A DNA stretch of 64,000 bases from Pseudofrankia inefficax (GTDB lineage Bacteria; Actinomycetota; Actinomycetes; Frankiales; Frankiaceae): contig NC_014666.1 of NCBI RefSeq assembly GCF_000166135.1, positions 5,828,001 through 5,892,000 of the forward strand, written 5' to 3'. The notes under the pieces were generated by a model. The model worked only from the letters and a program-made list of their open reading frames with translations. It was not told where the DNA came from and made no database searches. This document shows positions 40,675 to 50,020 of this stretch, in pieces (position 1 is the stretch's first letter; the number at the start of each line of letters is the position of its first letter). The position numbers and the translations under genes were made by a program.

Positions 40675-40840
40675 GGCCCAACCGCCCGGTCACGCCGGGG
40701 CGCGGGATCGCGGCAGCAGCCGCGGTCCCGCGCCCCGGACCGGCCCGGACGGCCTCGCGCGCACCGCGCGCACAGGTCGTCGCGCCGATTCGCCCATCCC
40801 TGTGGTGCGGGCCCCGTCCCGGGGTCTACCGTGTGGCGCC

Positions 40841-41482
40841 ATGGCGCCTGCGGGTCTTGCCTGGCAGACGCTTCCCGAGCCAGGCGTGCTGGCGCTCGTG
40901 GACACCGTGTCCCGACGCGCAGCGGCTCTGGCGCGCCCGGATCCGGCCGACCTGCCCATCACCGAGCTCGTCACCGTCGAGCAGCAGGTGGCCCGCTGGC
41001 TGGACCCGGCCACCCGCTCCGACGCGGAGACCGTCCTCGCCGGCCGCCTCGCCGGCGACCCGATGCCCACGCTGCGCTCGGTGTGCTGGCTGATCGCCTC
41101 GTGGGCCGTCGTGCTGCACCTGCGGACCGGGGCGGCGCCGTCCGAGGTGCTCGACCGGCTCACCCTCTGCGGCATCTGGCGCGGCCCCCAGGCCCCGGAG
41201 ACCGAGCGCATCTGGGAGCTGCTGACCGCGCAGGTCCGCACCGGGGCGCTCGCCGCGCTCACCGACGACGTCGGCACGGCCACGGCGTTCCGCGCGGCTG
41301 CGCACACCCGGGTCGCGGGCTACGCCGAGTGCCTCCTGCACCACAGCCTCATGCTGATGTCGAGCCTCTGGCTCACCCTGGGCGCCCACGGCCTGGAGCC
41401 GCCGGACGTCGCCGCGACGCTCGCCGTCTACACCCACGACGGGTTCGACCGCCCGCAGGGCTCGTTCCGCCCGCTCGGCTGA
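40841..41482 (+). CDS. Hypothetical helical protein
   Basis: ATG 40841 is preferred, giving 213 residues; the frame opens 13 codons earlier. No family is recognised. It is predicted to be almost all helix (LRSVCWLIASWAVVLHLRTGAAPSEVLDRLTLCGIW, HTRVAGYAECLLHHSLMLMSSLWLTLGAHGL). There is no signal peptide. TACCGT lies just before the ATG and might be a -10 box for a leaderless transcript. It converges with the next gene, 12 bases apart. Confidence 0.6.
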   Translation: MAPAGLAWQTLPEPGVLALVDTVSRRAAALARPDPADLPITELVTVEQQVARWLDPATRSDAETVLAGRLAGDPMPTLRSVCWLIASWAVVLHLRTGAAPSEVLDRLTLCGIWRGPQAPETERIWELLTAQVRTGALAALTDDVGTATAFRAAAHTRVAGYAECLLHHSLMLMSSLWLTLGAHGLEPPDVAATLAVYTHDGFDRPQGSFRPLG

Positions 41483-41494
41483 CCGGCCCGGTTG

Positions 41495-41998
41495 TCAGGC
41501 CGAGCGGGTCGGGGACCGAAGGGAACGGCTGACCGCGCGGGTGGCCGGCTGGTGGGCCGCCGCGCGCGGCCCACCCCTGCTGGGGGCCGCCCGGGTGACC
41601 GCGTGGGCCGGCTCGTCGTCCAGGTCCGGCTCGGCCAGCCGCGCCTCATGCTCCACGACCTCGGCCGGGCCGGCCGCGCCCGTTCCGTGGCACGCGGGCG
41701 CCGCGGGGCTCGCCAGGAGGCCGGCCGCGTCACCGCCACCGTCGACGCCCGTGCCCGGCGCGCCGTCCCAGCTCTCCGGATCGATGTAGATGGCCCTGGT
41801 CATCCCGCCGTGGCCGTGGACGGCGAGCAGCGTGTCCATGTTCGGGTAGATCGTGGTCGACTCCAGCCCGGACGCCCACCACAGGACACAGGTGCCGTCC
41901 GGCGACTGGGCGCCGTAGGCGACGGCGCCGGTCCCCGACACCCCCGACACGTCCACGTCCCGTTCGAGCTGGAACCTGCGCACCTGCCGCGCGGACAT
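41495..41998 (-). CDS. Conserved short protein with variable C-terminal tail
   Basis: ATG 41998 (GAGGAGGT upstream), 167 residues. The N-terminal 70 residues form a compact conserved unit: RRFQLERDVDVSGVSGTGAVAYGAQ, then GTCVLWWASGLESTTIYPNMDTLLAVHGHGGMTRAIYID. I have seen this pattern as a short stand-alone actinobacterial protein of unknown function. The remaining 95 residues are low-complexity and rich in Ala, Pro, Glu and Arg. The open frame continues upstream of the ATG but has Arg-rich noise. Confidence 0.6.
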   Translation of the reverse strand: MSARQVRRFQLERDVDVSGVSGTGAVAYGAQSPDGTCVLWWASGLESTTIYPNMDTLLAVHGHGGMTRAIYIDPESWDGAPGTGVDGGGDAAGLLASPAAPACHGTGAAGPAEVVEHEARLAEPDLDDEPAHAVTRAAPSRGGPRAAAHQPATRAVSRSLRSPTRSA

Positions 41999-42274
41999 CG
42001 GGTGGGATGACCTCCTCGTGGGGCGCGAGCGCCCCCGCGCCACCTGGCCGGGCCGCCGAGCCGCGCAGCCGGCACGGCACCAGCCGTGCGGCCCGCCTGA
42101 CGACCAGGCACGGGCCAGTCTCAGCCCGGTCGGCATACGGTAACGGGTCCGGGCACGCGCGGTCATTCTTTTCGCGCGCACGGCCACCACCGGGCCCGCC
42201 CACCGTGATCGGATCCGCAGGTGGGACCGTCCCAGCCCGGCGAGCCGGGACCACAGCCGCGGCGGCGGCGGCGG

Positions 42275-43501
42275 TCAGGGCGCCGTGCGGACGGTGACCG
42301 GCACCGGCAGGCCGGCGGACGCGGCGGGCGTCAGGAAGCGTCCGTAACGGGTGTCGCCGCGCAGGTAACGCTCGAGGTAGGCGACCGTGTACCAGCGGGC
42401 GACCTGTTGTGCCTGGGCCGCCACGACCATCGGCGGCAGGCAGGTCACCAGCGCGCCGAGCTGCAGGCGGACCCGGATCCCCTGGGGCACGAGCCCGTTC
42501 GCGGCCAGGTAGGCCTGGTCGCACAGGTCGGTGAACGAGTTGTGCGTCCCCCGCGGGACCCGGACCTCCAGCCGGTCCGGCGCCGAGGTCAGCTCGCCGA
42601 ACGTCTGGTCCGCGTTGTGCTCGATCGGGGTGAGCGGGTCGACGGTGCCCCCGATCAGCAACGTCGGCACCCGGATCCTGGCGACGACGCCGGCCGGCAG
42701 CACCTCGCTCGCCGGCGAGATCGCCACGACGACCCGCACCCTCGGGTCGCCGGGCGCGTGCAGGAACCCGACGGGCGAGACCAGCGCGGTCAGCCCGCCG
42801 AAGGAGAACCCGACGACCGCGACCTGGCCGGGGTTCAGCACCGGCCCGAACTCCTGGTCGGGGCACAGCATCCAGTCGATGACCGCGCTGACGTCCAGCG
42901 GCCGGTCGCTCGCCTCGCCGATCTGGGACTCGTCCCGGCCGGCGGCGAAGTCGGCCATCGTGTCACCCGGGTGGTCCGGCGCGGCGACGACGTAGCCGTG
43001 GCTGGCCAGCACCTCGGCCAGCGACGCGAGCTGCACCCGGTTGCCGGCGCTCCCGTGGGAGAGGACCACCAGCGGGAACCGCCCGCGTTCGACCGGCGCG
43101 TCCGCGACCGCCACCCGGGACTGGATCCCGACCCTCGGCGCGATCTCGTAGCTCGCCGGGGTCACCGACCCGCCGGCCGGTCCGGGCAGCCGGTCCTCGG
43201 ACGGGTACCAGACCGCGGTGGTCAGCGTCCGGTGCCTGAAGTCGTCGACGATCGTCACGGTCTGGTAGCCGACGCCGTGACCGCCGAGCTCGTCCGGCGC
43301 GGGCAGGTCCCCGCCCGCGGTGCCAGCGGGGGCCGGCGACGTGGGCGCGGCCAGCGGGACCGCGAGCGCGGCCGGCCCGGCTGCGGGCTCACTGCCGGCC
43401 AACGCGAGCGCGGCGACCACGGCCAGCGCCGCGACGGACCCCCCGCGACGGGACGAACCGCCCCGCGCTCGCAGGTCCCCACTACCGGTCGGCGCCCCCA
43501 C
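42275..43501 (-). CDS. Exported alpha/beta hydrolase (dienelactone/PAF-acetylhydrolase-like)
   Basis: GTG 43501, 408 residues. A signal peptide is likely: RRGGSVAALAVVAALALAGSEPAAG near residues 19-43. The hydrolase core has YQTVTIVDDFRHRTLTTAVWYPSE, the oxyanion strand LVVLSHGSAGNR, HGYVVAAPDHPGDTMADFA, and the nucleophile Ser in VAVVGFSFGGLTALVSP. PTLLIGGTVDPLTP holds the acid and RGTHNSFTDLCDQA the likely His. Cleavage of esters outside the membrane is expected; the substrate is unknown. Confidence 0.85.
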   Translation of the reverse strand: MGAPTGSGDLRARGGSSRRGGSVAALAVVAALALAGSEPAAGPAALAVPLAAPTSPAPAGTAGGDLPAPDELGGHGVGYQTVTIVDDFRHRTLTTAVWYPSEDRLPGPAGGSVTPASYEIAPRVGIQSRVAVADAPVERGRFPLVVLSHGSAGNRVQLASLAEVLASHGYVVAAPDHPGDTMADFAAGRDESQIGEASDRPLDVSAVIDWMLCPDQEFGPVLNPGQVAVVGFSFGGLTALVSPVGFLHAPGDPRVRVVVAISPASEVLPAGVVARIRVPTLLIGGTVDPLTPIEHNADQTFGELTSAPDRLEVRVPRGTHNSFTDLCDQAYLAANGLVPQGIRVRLQLGALVTCLPPMVVAAQAQQVARWYTVAYLERYLRGDTRYGRFLTPAASAGLPVPVTVRTAP

Positions 43502-43587
43502 GCTACTGACGGTAGTCGAAATGCCGGCACGTCACGGCCCGACCACCGGGGTCGGTCCCGACCGGCCGCGCCGGAACGGCTGGCGCG

Positions 43588-44463
43588 CTACGACTTGCGG
43601 GCGACGGCGCCGTAGATGATGTTGCCGCCGGCGATCGCCTCCGGGGACGGCGCGAGGTCGTCCGGCCGCCACAGGTGGGTCGGGGTGAGGCCGGGAGCGA
43701 CGACCTCCAGGCCGTCGAAGAAGCGCAGCGTCGCGGCGTGCGGGCGGGCGACGCAGGTCAGGCCCTGCGCGTGGTAGACGCCGACGGCCGTGTTCACCGG
43801 GCCGGGGTCGAAGTCCGCGGTCAGGCAGCTGAGCGTCAGGTAGCTGCCCGACGGCAGCGCGGCCATCAGCTGCCGGACGATGTCGTACGCGCCGTCCTCG
43901 TCGTCGACGAAGTGCAGGATCGCCACGAGCGACAGCCCGACGGGCCTGGTCAGGTCGAGCGTCTCCCGCACCTCGGGCGAGGCGAGGATGCGCGCGGGGT
44001 CGCGGACGTCCGCGTCGAGATAGGCGGTGCGGCCCTCGGGGGCGCTGGTCAGCAGGGCCCTGGCATGCGCGAGGACGATCGGGTCGTTGTCGGCGTACAC
44101 GATCCGGGCCTCGGGCGCGACGCCCTGCGCGACCTCGTGCAGGTTCGGCCGGGTCGGGATGCCGGTGCCGATGTCCAGGAACTGCCGGATGCCGGCCTCA
44201 CGCGCGAGGAACCGGGTCGCGCGAACCAGGAAGGCCCGGTTCTGCACGGCCGACTGCGGCACCGCTGGCAGCACCTCGCGGACCTTCTCGCCGGCCAGCC
44301 GGTCGGCCGGGAAATTGTCCTTGCCGCCGAGGTACCAGTCGTACATCCGGGCCGAATGCGCGACGTCGGTGCGCAGGTCCACCGATTGGGCCGGTTCCAG
44401 CCTCACCGGCTCCGTCACCGCCACCGACCCCCCACTGTCCGCATCACCCGGTTTCGCAATCAT
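43588..44463 (-). CDS. SAM-dependent methyltransferase of the DUF574/Methyltransf_19 type
   Basis: ATG 44463, 291 residues. The family hallmark is SARMYDWYLGGKDNFPADRLAGEKV near residues 37-61, followed by NRAFLVRATRFLAREAGIRQFLDIGTGIPT with the SAM loop, VYADNDPIVLAHARALL, and the late GLTPTHLWRPD. This group is greatly expanded in actinobacteria and its substrates are unknown. The start has no visible ribosome binding site; a GTG at residue 16 is an alternative. Confidence 0.9.
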   Translation of the reverse strand: MIAKPGDADSGGSVAVTEPVRLEPAQSVDLRTDVAHSARMYDWYLGGKDNFPADRLAGEKVREVLPAVPQSAVQNRAFLVRATRFLAREAGIRQFLDIGTGIPTRPNLHEVAQGVAPEARIVYADNDPIVLAHARALLTSAPEGRTAYLDADVRDPARILASPEVRETLDLTRPVGLSLVAILHFVDDEDGAYDIVRQLMAALPSGSYLTLSCLTADFDPGPVNTAVGVYHAQGLTCVARPHAATLRFFDGLEVVAPGLTPTHLWRPDDLAPSPEAIAGGNIIYGAVARKS

Positions 44464-44504
44464 AATGCGGACGAAACGAAGTGGGACGGACCGATCCGGG
44501 TGTC

Positions 44505-45212
44505 TCAGACGGCCAGCAGGCGGACGAGGTCCGCGTTCTGGAGGTCGGCCGCGGTGCCCGCGTGAGCGACGAGCCCCGCGTCGAGGACGATGAAGCTGTC
44601 GGCGAGCTTGATCGCCGTGTCGACGTACTGCTCGACCAGCAGGATCGCGAGCCCGACCTCCTTGTGGAGGCGTTCGATGACCTCCTCGATCTCGGCGACG
44701 ATCGACGGCTGGATGCCCTCGGTGGGCTCGTCGAGGATCAGCATCCGGGGGCCGGTGACCAGCGCGCGGGCCATCGCCAGCATCTGCTGCTGGCCGCCGG
44801 AGAGGAACCCGGCGCGGCGGCGCAGGAACGGCTTCAGCCTGGGGAAGACGTCGAGGGCCTCGTCGATCGCGCCCTTCTTGCCCTTCGCGGCCTCCCAGGT
44901 GACCTGCAGGTTCTCGTAGACGGAGAGCTGCGGGAACGTCTCGTGGCCCTGCGGGCAGTACCCCATCCCCCGGCGGACGCGCGAGTACGTCGGGACCTTG
45001 GTGACGTCCTTGCCGTCAAACTCGATCTTCCCGGCCGACGGGCTGAGCACGCCGAGCAGGGCGTTGAGCAGGGTCGTCTTGCCGACGCCGTTGCGGCCCA
45101 TCACGCAGACCAGCGAGCCGCGCGGCACCTCCAGGTTGACGCCGAACAGCACCTGCGCCCGGCCATAGCCGACGTCGAGCGACGTCACCCTCAGCATCAG
45201 GTCGTCGGTCAT
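44505..45212 (-). CDS. urtE: Urea ABC transporter ATP-binding subunit UrtE
   Basis: A 235-residue ABC ATPase. Walker A GRNGVGKTT near 39-47, signature LSGGQQQMLAMARAL near 138, Walker B RMLILDEPTEG. The C-terminus (LVEQYVDTAIKLADSFIVLDAG) fits the LivF/UrtE type. It is the last gene of urtABCDE, 70 bases after urtD. UrtD and UrtE drive urea import through UrtB/UrtC. DEPTEGIQPSIV is typical for UrtE and separates it from amino acid importers. Confidence 0.92.
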   Translation of the reverse strand: MTDDLMLRVTSLDVGYGRAQVLFGVNLEVPRGSLVCVMGRNGVGKTTLLNALLGVLSPSAGKIEFDGKDVTKVPTYSRVRRGMGYCPQGHETFPQLSVYENLQVTWEAAKGKKGAIDEALDVFPRLKPFLRRRAGFLSGGQQQMLAMARALVTGPRMLILDEPTEGIQPSIVAEIEEVIERLHKEVGLAILLVEQYVDTAIKLADSFIVLDAGLVAHAGTAADLQNADLVRLLAV

Positions 45213-45282
45213 GGTGTCGTGGGCTCCGTTCGCTCGTTCGTTCCCGCGGCTTCCGGCCGGCCAGCCGGGCCGGCGCTCCGGC

Positions 45283-46143
45283 TCATGGCGCCGCCTCCAG
45301 CTCCGCGGCCGCCGCCACGGGGCCGCCGGCCTCCTCGGACGCGCGGCCCAGGTAGACCTCCTGGACCCGCCGGTCGGCCTGGACCTCGGCCACGGTGCCC
45401 TCCATCAGCACCTTGCCCTCGTGCAGGACGGTGACCAGCCGGGCGAACCGGCGCAGGAACTCCATGTCGTGCTCGATGACGACGACCGTGTGCTCCTTGG
45501 CGATCTGCTGGAGCAGCTGGCCGGTGCGCTCCCGCTCGTCCTTGGTCATGCCGGCCACCGGCTCGTCCAGCAGCAGCAGCCGCGGGTCCTGGGCGAGCAG
45601 CATGCCGATCTCCAGCCACTGCCGCTGGCCGTGCGAGAGGATGCCGGCCTTGCGACTGGCGAGCTCGGCGAGCTGGGTCGTCTCCAGAACCTGGGCGACC
45701 CGGTCGCCGACGCCCTTGCGCCGGCGGAACAGCGCCGGGACGGGCAGGCGGAAGCTGGCCGCCAGGTCGATGTTCTCCAGGACGGTCAGCTCCTCGAACA
45801 CGGTCGCGGTCTGGAACGTCCGGCCGATGCCGAGCCGGACGATCCGGTGCTCGCGCTGGCCGACCAGCTCCGTGCCGGCGAAGGTCACCGAGCCGCTCGC
45901 CGGCTTCGTCAGCCCCGTGATGACGTCGACGAGCGTCGTCTTGCCCGCGCCGTTGGGCCCGATGAGGAACCGCAGCTCGCCGCGGTTCACCGTGAAGTCG
46001 ATGCCGTCGATCGCGACGAAGCCGTCGAAGACGACCCGCAGCCCGCGGACGGCGAGCAGCGCGTCGCCCGCCGGGGCGTCGGCCGTGGCGGGTGCTGGCG
46101 CGTCGGGGGCTGGCGCGTCGGGGGCTGGCGCGTCGGTGGTCAT
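45283..46143 (-). CDS. urtD: Urea ABC transporter ATP-binding subunit UrtD
   Basis: ATG 46143, 286 residues. The first 25 are an Ala/Pro/Asp repeat. The ABC domain starts at LLAVRGLRVVFDGFVAIDGIDF, with Walker A GPNGAGKTT near 65, LSHGQRQWLEIGMLLAQ as signature and LLLLDEPVAGMTKDERERT as Walker B. GQRQWLEIGM and PVAGM are typical of UrtD. The ATG overlaps the urtC stop (TGATG). It pairs with UrtE. Confidence 0.92.
   Translation of the reverse strand: MTTDAPAPDAPAPDAPAPATADAPAGDALLAVRGLRVVFDGFVAIDGIDFTVNRGELRFLIGPNGAGKTTLVDVITGLTKPASGSVTFAGTELVGQREHRIVRLGIGRTFQTATVFEELTVLENIDLAASFRLPVPALFRRRKGVGDRVAQVLETTQLAELASRKAGILSHGQRQWLEIGMLLAQDPRLLLLDEPVAGMTKDERERTGQLLQQIAKEHTVVVIEHDMEFLRRFARLVTVLHEGKVLMEGTVAEVQADRRVQEVYLGRASEEAGGPVAAAAELEAAP
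46095..46139 (-). repeat. 15-bp tandem repeat, three copies, at the start of urtD
   Basis: Plus-strand unit CTGGCGCGTCGGGGG at 46095 and 46110, with a one-base variant at 46125. It encodes a DAPAP pentad in the non-conserved N-terminus of UrtD. Confidence 0.93.
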
Positions 46144-47390
46144 CAGGTCATTCCCTTCGCGCCGGACGTGCTCTGGTCGGGGATCAGCACCGCGCTCGGG
46201 TTGGGGGCGACGTCGAGGATGCCGGCCGGCGGGCCGGAGGTCGCGCCCGCGCGGTCCCCCGGCAGCCGCAGGCCGAGCCGCCCGGCGGCCCAGGCCGCGT
46301 TGTCCCGGATCGTCCAGAACAGCCCGGAGATGCCGCGCGGCAGGAAGGCGATGACGCCGATGAACAGCGCGCCCTGGAAGTAGGTCCACGCCGACGGGTA
46401 GTCGTCGGAGAACGTCGACTTCGCCCAGTTGACGACGATGGCGCCGACGACCGCGCCGACCAGCGAGTACCGGCCGCCGACGGCGACCGCGATGACCAGC
46501 TCGATCGACGGGACGATGTCGAGCATGCCGGGGTTGATGATGCCGATGACCGGCACGATCAGCGCGCCGCCCACCGACGCGGTGACCGCGGACATCGCGA
46601 AGGCGATCGTCTTGATGACCGTCGGGTCGTAGCCGAGGAAGCGGACCCGGTCCTCGCCGTCCCGGATCGCCAGCAGCAGCCGGCCGAACCGGCTGAGCAC
46701 CACGAGGCGCAGCAGCAGGAAGATCACCAGCAGGACGCCGGCGGTGATGTAGTACAGCTCGCGGCGGCCGTTGTCGGCGTAGGTGTCGATGCCGAAGAAC
46801 GAGCTGAAGTTCGTCAGGCCGTTGGTGCCGCCGGTGTAGCCCTGCTGGCCGACGAGCAGGATCACGAACGCGGCGGCCAGGGCCTGGGTGAGGATCGCGA
46901 AGTAGGCGCCGCGGACGCGCTGGCGGAAGACCAGCAGGCCGAGCAGCGTGGCGACGACAACCGGCGCGACGATCACCGCGGCCAGCGCGACCACGGGGCT
47001 GCGGAACGGCTCCCAGAACGCCGGCAGCTTCTCGACACCGCTCCAGTTCATGAAGTCCGGGACCTTGCCCGGGCCGGCGTCGTGCAGCTTGAGGTACATG
47101 CCCATCGCGTAGCCGCCGAGGCCGACGAACAGGCCCTGGCCGAGGGTCAGCATGCCGCCCTGGCCCCAGGCCAGGCCGATGCCGATCCCGATGATCGCGT
47201 AGCACAGGTACTTGGTGAACAGCGGCAGCTGGTAGGACGCGCCGAGGAAGAGCGGCGCGAGGGCCGCGACCACCAGCACGACGGCGAACGTGGACAGCCA
47301 GCCGGCCCGCGCCGTCAGCAGCTTCGAGCGCAAGCCACCGCCCGGGGCCGGGTCCACGACCGGCGCCGCGGCCTCGGTCGGGGCGCTCAT
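46143..47390 (-). CDS. urtC: Urea ABC transporter permease UrtC
   Basis: A 415-residue LivM-type permease with about ten hydrophobic segments, for example STFAVVLVVAALAPLFL, YLCYAIIGIGIGLAWGQGGMLTLGQGLFVGLGGYAMGMYL, and VVATLLGLLVFRQRVRGAYFAILTQALAAAFVILL. GQGGMLTLGQGLFVGLGGYAMGMY and INPGMLDIVPSIELVIAVAVGGRYSLVGA are UrtC-like. Start overlaps the urtB stop by four bases. The C-terminal 50 residues are extra and low-complexity. Confidence 0.93.
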   Translation of the reverse strand: MSAPTEAAAPVVDPAPGGGLRSKLLTARAGWLSTFAVVLVVAALAPLFLGASYQLPLFTKYLCYAIIGIGIGLAWGQGGMLTLGQGLFVGLGGYAMGMYLKLHDAGPGKVPDFMNWSGVEKLPAFWEPFRSPVVALAAVIVAPVVVATLLGLLVFRQRVRGAYFAILTQALAAAFVILLVGQQGYTGGTNGLTNFSSFFGIDTYADNGRRELYYITAGVLLVIFLLLRLVVLSRFGRLLLAIRDGEDRVRFLGYDPTVIKTIAFAMSAVTASVGGALIVPVIGIINPGMLDIVPSIELVIAVAVGGRYSLVGAVVGAIVVNWAKSTFSDDYPSAWTYFQGALFIGVIAFLPRGISGLFWTIRDNAAWAAGRLGLRLPGDRAGATSGPPAGILDVAPNPSAVLIPDQSTSGAKGMT

Positions 47391-48265
47391 GTGAGCGCCC
47401 GCGAGCGCAGCTGGAACAGGCCCTGCGGGCGGGCCTGCAGGAAGGCCACGATCACCACGAAGACGATCACCTTGGCGAGGCTCGAGTTGGTCCAGAACTC
47501 CGAGTAGCTGTTGAGCAGACCGAGCGCGAAGGCGGCGATCACCGCCCCGCGCAGCTGGCCGAGGCCGCCGACGACGACCACGAGGAACGCGTCGACGATG
47601 TAGCGCTGGCCCAGGGTCGGGCTGATCGTGCCGACCAGGGTCAGGCCGACCCCGGCGACGCCGGCGAGGCCCGAGCCGAGGAAGAAGGTCAGCTGGTCGA
47701 CCCGGTCGGTGCGGACCGCGCTGCAGGCCGCGAGCTCGCGGTTCTGCATCACGGCCCGCATCCGCCGGCCGGCCGGGGTGCGGCTCATGTAGAGCCAGAT
47801 CGCCGCCAGGCAGACGATCGCCAGGGCGAAGATGAACACCCGGTTGTAGGGAATCCGGACGCCGCCCCAGTCGGCGCCCCCGATGAGCCAGCCGGGGGCG
47901 ACGACCTGGACGCCGCGGTTGTCGATCAGGTCCCGAACCAGCTGCTGGAGAATCAGTGAGACCCCCCAGGTGAGCAGCAGCGTGTCCAGTGGTCTCCCGT
48001 AGAACCTGCGGATCAGCGTCCGCTCCAGGATCACACCGAACAGGCCCGCCACGACGAACGCCACCGGCAGGGCGGCGAGCACCGCCTCATGCCCGGCCCA
48101 GCTCTGCAGCATGTAGGTCGTATAGGCGCCCACCATGATGAACTCGCCATGCGCCATGTTGATGACGCCCATCTGACCGAAGGTGAAGGTCAGACCGAGC
48201 GACGACATGAGCAGCACGGCCGCGATACTCAGCCCGATAGGCAGCTGGTTCAGGAACCCGTTCAC
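47387..48265 (-). CDS. urtB: Urea ABC transporter permease UrtB
   Basis: A 292-residue LivH-type permease: LPIGLSIAAVLLMSSLGLTFTFGQMGVINMAHGEFIMVGAYTTYML at the start, the RNRELAACSAVRTDRVDQLTFFLGSGLAGVAGVGLTL region in the middle (AACSAV and VDQLTF are typical for UrtB), and YIVDAFLVVVVGGLGQLRGAVIAAFALGL. It lies 39 bases downstream of urtA and overlaps urtC. It forms the channel with UrtC. Confidence 0.93.
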   Translation of the reverse strand: MNGFLNQLPIGLSIAAVLLMSSLGLTFTFGQMGVINMAHGEFIMVGAYTTYMLQSWAGHEAVLAALPVAFVVAGLFGVILERTLIRRFYGRPLDTLLLTWGVSLILQQLVRDLIDNRGVQVVAPGWLIGGADWGGVRIPYNRVFIFALAIVCLAAIWLYMSRTPAGRRMRAVMQNRELAACSAVRTDRVDQLTFFLGSGLAGVAGVGLTLVGTISPTLGQRYIVDAFLVVVVGGLGQLRGAVIAAFALGLLNSYSEFWTNSSLAKVIVFVVIVAFLQARPQGLFQLRSRALT

Positions 48266-48304
48266 GTCAACCCAACCATTTCCCTTTGTCGACCCGTCAG
48301 GTGC

Positions 48305-49528
48305 CTAGGAGAGCCCCGCCGCCCACGGGTAGCTCTTCAGGTACGGATCGGGTTTGATCGGGCCGGGCGACGACCAGACGGCCTTGATCTGGCCATCGGT
48401 GCCGATGAGACCGATGCGGGCGGTCTTGTAGACGTGCTGGGTGGCACCGTCGATGGTGACGTGGCCTTCCGGCAGGTCGAGAGCGATACCACCGGCGTCG
48501 GCGGCGGCCTTTACCTTCGCCACGTCGAAGGACCCGGCCTTCTCGACCGCGGCCTTCCACAGGTAGACGGCGTTGTACGCGGCCTCCATCGGGTCCGACG
48601 TCACCTTGTCCGAGCCGTACTTGGCCTTGAACGCGGCGACGAAGTCCTTGTTCGCGGGCGTGTCGGTCGTCTGGTAGTAGTTCCAGGCGACGTACTGGCC
48701 GGCCAGGTACTGCGTGCCGATCGCCTTGACCTCTTCCTCGGCGATGGACACGGACATCGTCGGGATCTGGTCCGGGCCGATGCCGGCCGACTTCAGCTGC
48801 TTGAAGAAGGCCACGTTCGAGTCGCCGTTGAGCGTGTTGAAGACGAAGTCAGGCTTGGCCTGCTGGATCTTGTTGACGATCGTCGAGACCTCGGTCGCCC
48901 CCAGCGGGAGGTACTCCTCGCCGTCGATCGTCATCCCGTTCGCCGCCGCGTAGGCCTTGATCTCCTTGTTGGCGGTACGCGGGAAGACGTAGTCGCTGCC
49001 GACCAGGAAGATCTTCTTCTTGCCCTGCTCCTTGATGTAGTCAAGCGCCGGGATGATCTGCTGGTTGGTGGTCGCGCCCGTGTAGAAGATGTACGGGCTC
49101 TGCTCGAGGCCCTCGTACTGGACCGGGTACCAGAGCAGCGCCTTGTTCTTCTCGAACACCGGCAGCATGGCCTTGCGGCTGGCCGAGGTCCAGCCACCGA
49201 AGACGGTGGCCACCTTGTCCTGCGAGATGAGTTTCTGAGCCTTCTCAGCGAAGGTCGGCCAGTCCGAGGCACCGTCCTCGACAACCGGCTCGATCTTCTT
49301 CCCGAGCACGCCGCCCTTGGCGTTGATCTGATCGATCGCGAGCATCTCGGAGTTCTTCACCGTGACTTCGGAGATGGCCATGGTGCCACTCAGCGAGTGC
49401 AGCAGGCCAACCTTGACGGTGTCCGACGACGAACCGCCGGACGATCCCCCCGACCCCCCACAGGCCGCGAGCAGAAGAGCAGGCAGCACCGCGAGCGGCG
49501 CCAACCTACGCCAGGACTTTCGAAACAA
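48305..49528 (-). CDS. urtA: Urea ABC transporter substrate-binding lipoprotein UrtA
   Basis: TTG 49528 with GGGAGGG eight bases upstream, 407 residues. Lipobox LLLAACGG with Cys23, then a Ser/Gly linker. The mature part has [68 protein letters not shown] and [23 protein letters not shown] and FYTGA are characteristic of UrtA rather than general amino acid receptors. It heads the five-gene operon. Repeated half-sites upstream could bind the nitrogen regulator GlnR. Confidence 0.95.
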   Translation of the reverse strand: MFRKSWRRLAPLAVLPALLLAACGGSGGSSGGSSSDTVKVGLLHSLSGTMAISEVTVKNSEMLAIDQINAKGGVLGKKIEPVVEDGASDWPTFAEKAQKLISQDKVATVFGGWTSASRKAMLPVFEKNKALLWYPVQYEGLEQSPYIFYTGATTNQQIIPALDYIKEQGKKKIFLVGSDYVFPRTANKEIKAYAAANGMTIDGEEYLPLGATEVSTIVNKIQQAKPDFVFNTLNGDSNVAFFKQLKSAGIGPDQIPTMSVSIAEEEVKAIGTQYLAGQYVAWNYYQTTDTPANKDFVAAFKAKYGSDKVTSDPMEAAYNAVYLWKAAVEKAGSFDVAKVKAAADAGGIALDLPEGHVTIDGATQHVYKTARIGLIGTDGQIKAVWSSPGPIKPDPYLKSYPWAAGLS

Positions 49529-50020
49529 TTCCGTGCCCTCCCTAGGACGCTGGTAACGATCAGTCTAGGGAGACCCGTTACCGCGGCAGCCTCGCCGAGT
49601 TAAGCGAACGTTAATCCGGCGAGAGCGGTGTTTTCCAGGCCGGTGCCACCGGCGACGCGCCGGGCGAACGACCGCACCCCCGCTGACAAGGAATGCGAGA
49701 AGAACACACATACGCTAGGGCAGAAGCCGTCGGCGTGCCTCGCGCAGGGAAGCACGTCATGAGATTGTTACGCTCAGCAGCAGGTGTTTCCGGACCATTT
49801 CTCGAACGGCCCCGAAAATCCGGCGGCGACTCCGGACTTCGTTCACCGTGTGTTACGGACTCGTTCACCGGGCCGCGCGGCCGGCGCCTGTCGGGTGGGT
49901 CACATCCCTGTCCGGGCAACGGCCTTGGACGGCACGGACCCCCACGACGAGGCCATCGGTCGCCGCCGGGGCCTCAGCCTCACGCCGCGGGCGCGGCGCG
50001 CTCCGGCGGGATCGGCCGGG
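49529..50020. other. Intergenic region upstream of urtA
   Basis: No gene seen in 492 bases. The part next to urtA carries the regulatory sequences listed below. The remainder up to the GGDEF-EAL gene end holds only short noisy frames and a repeated CGTTCACCG (near 49841 and 49861). Confidence 0.55.
49552..49614 (-). promoter_or_regulatory. urt leader: inverted repeat and spaced TTAAC half-sites
   Basis: GGTAAC (49552-49557) and GTTACC (49577-49582) are reverse complements with an inner GTCT/AGAC stem, enough for a leader hairpin or a dimer site. Further upstream of urtA, GTTAA occurs twice with six bases between (49599-49614; TTAAC-N6-TTAAC on the coding strand). Spaced GTNAC/GNAAC half-sites 11 bases apart are the GlnR pattern in actinobacteria, but the match here is partial. 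Confidence 0.4.

Noticed and set aside
49611-49919. 102-codon minus-strand frame upstream of urtA
   Set aside because: No domain or start signal; amino acid composition is that of non-coding GC-rich DNA.
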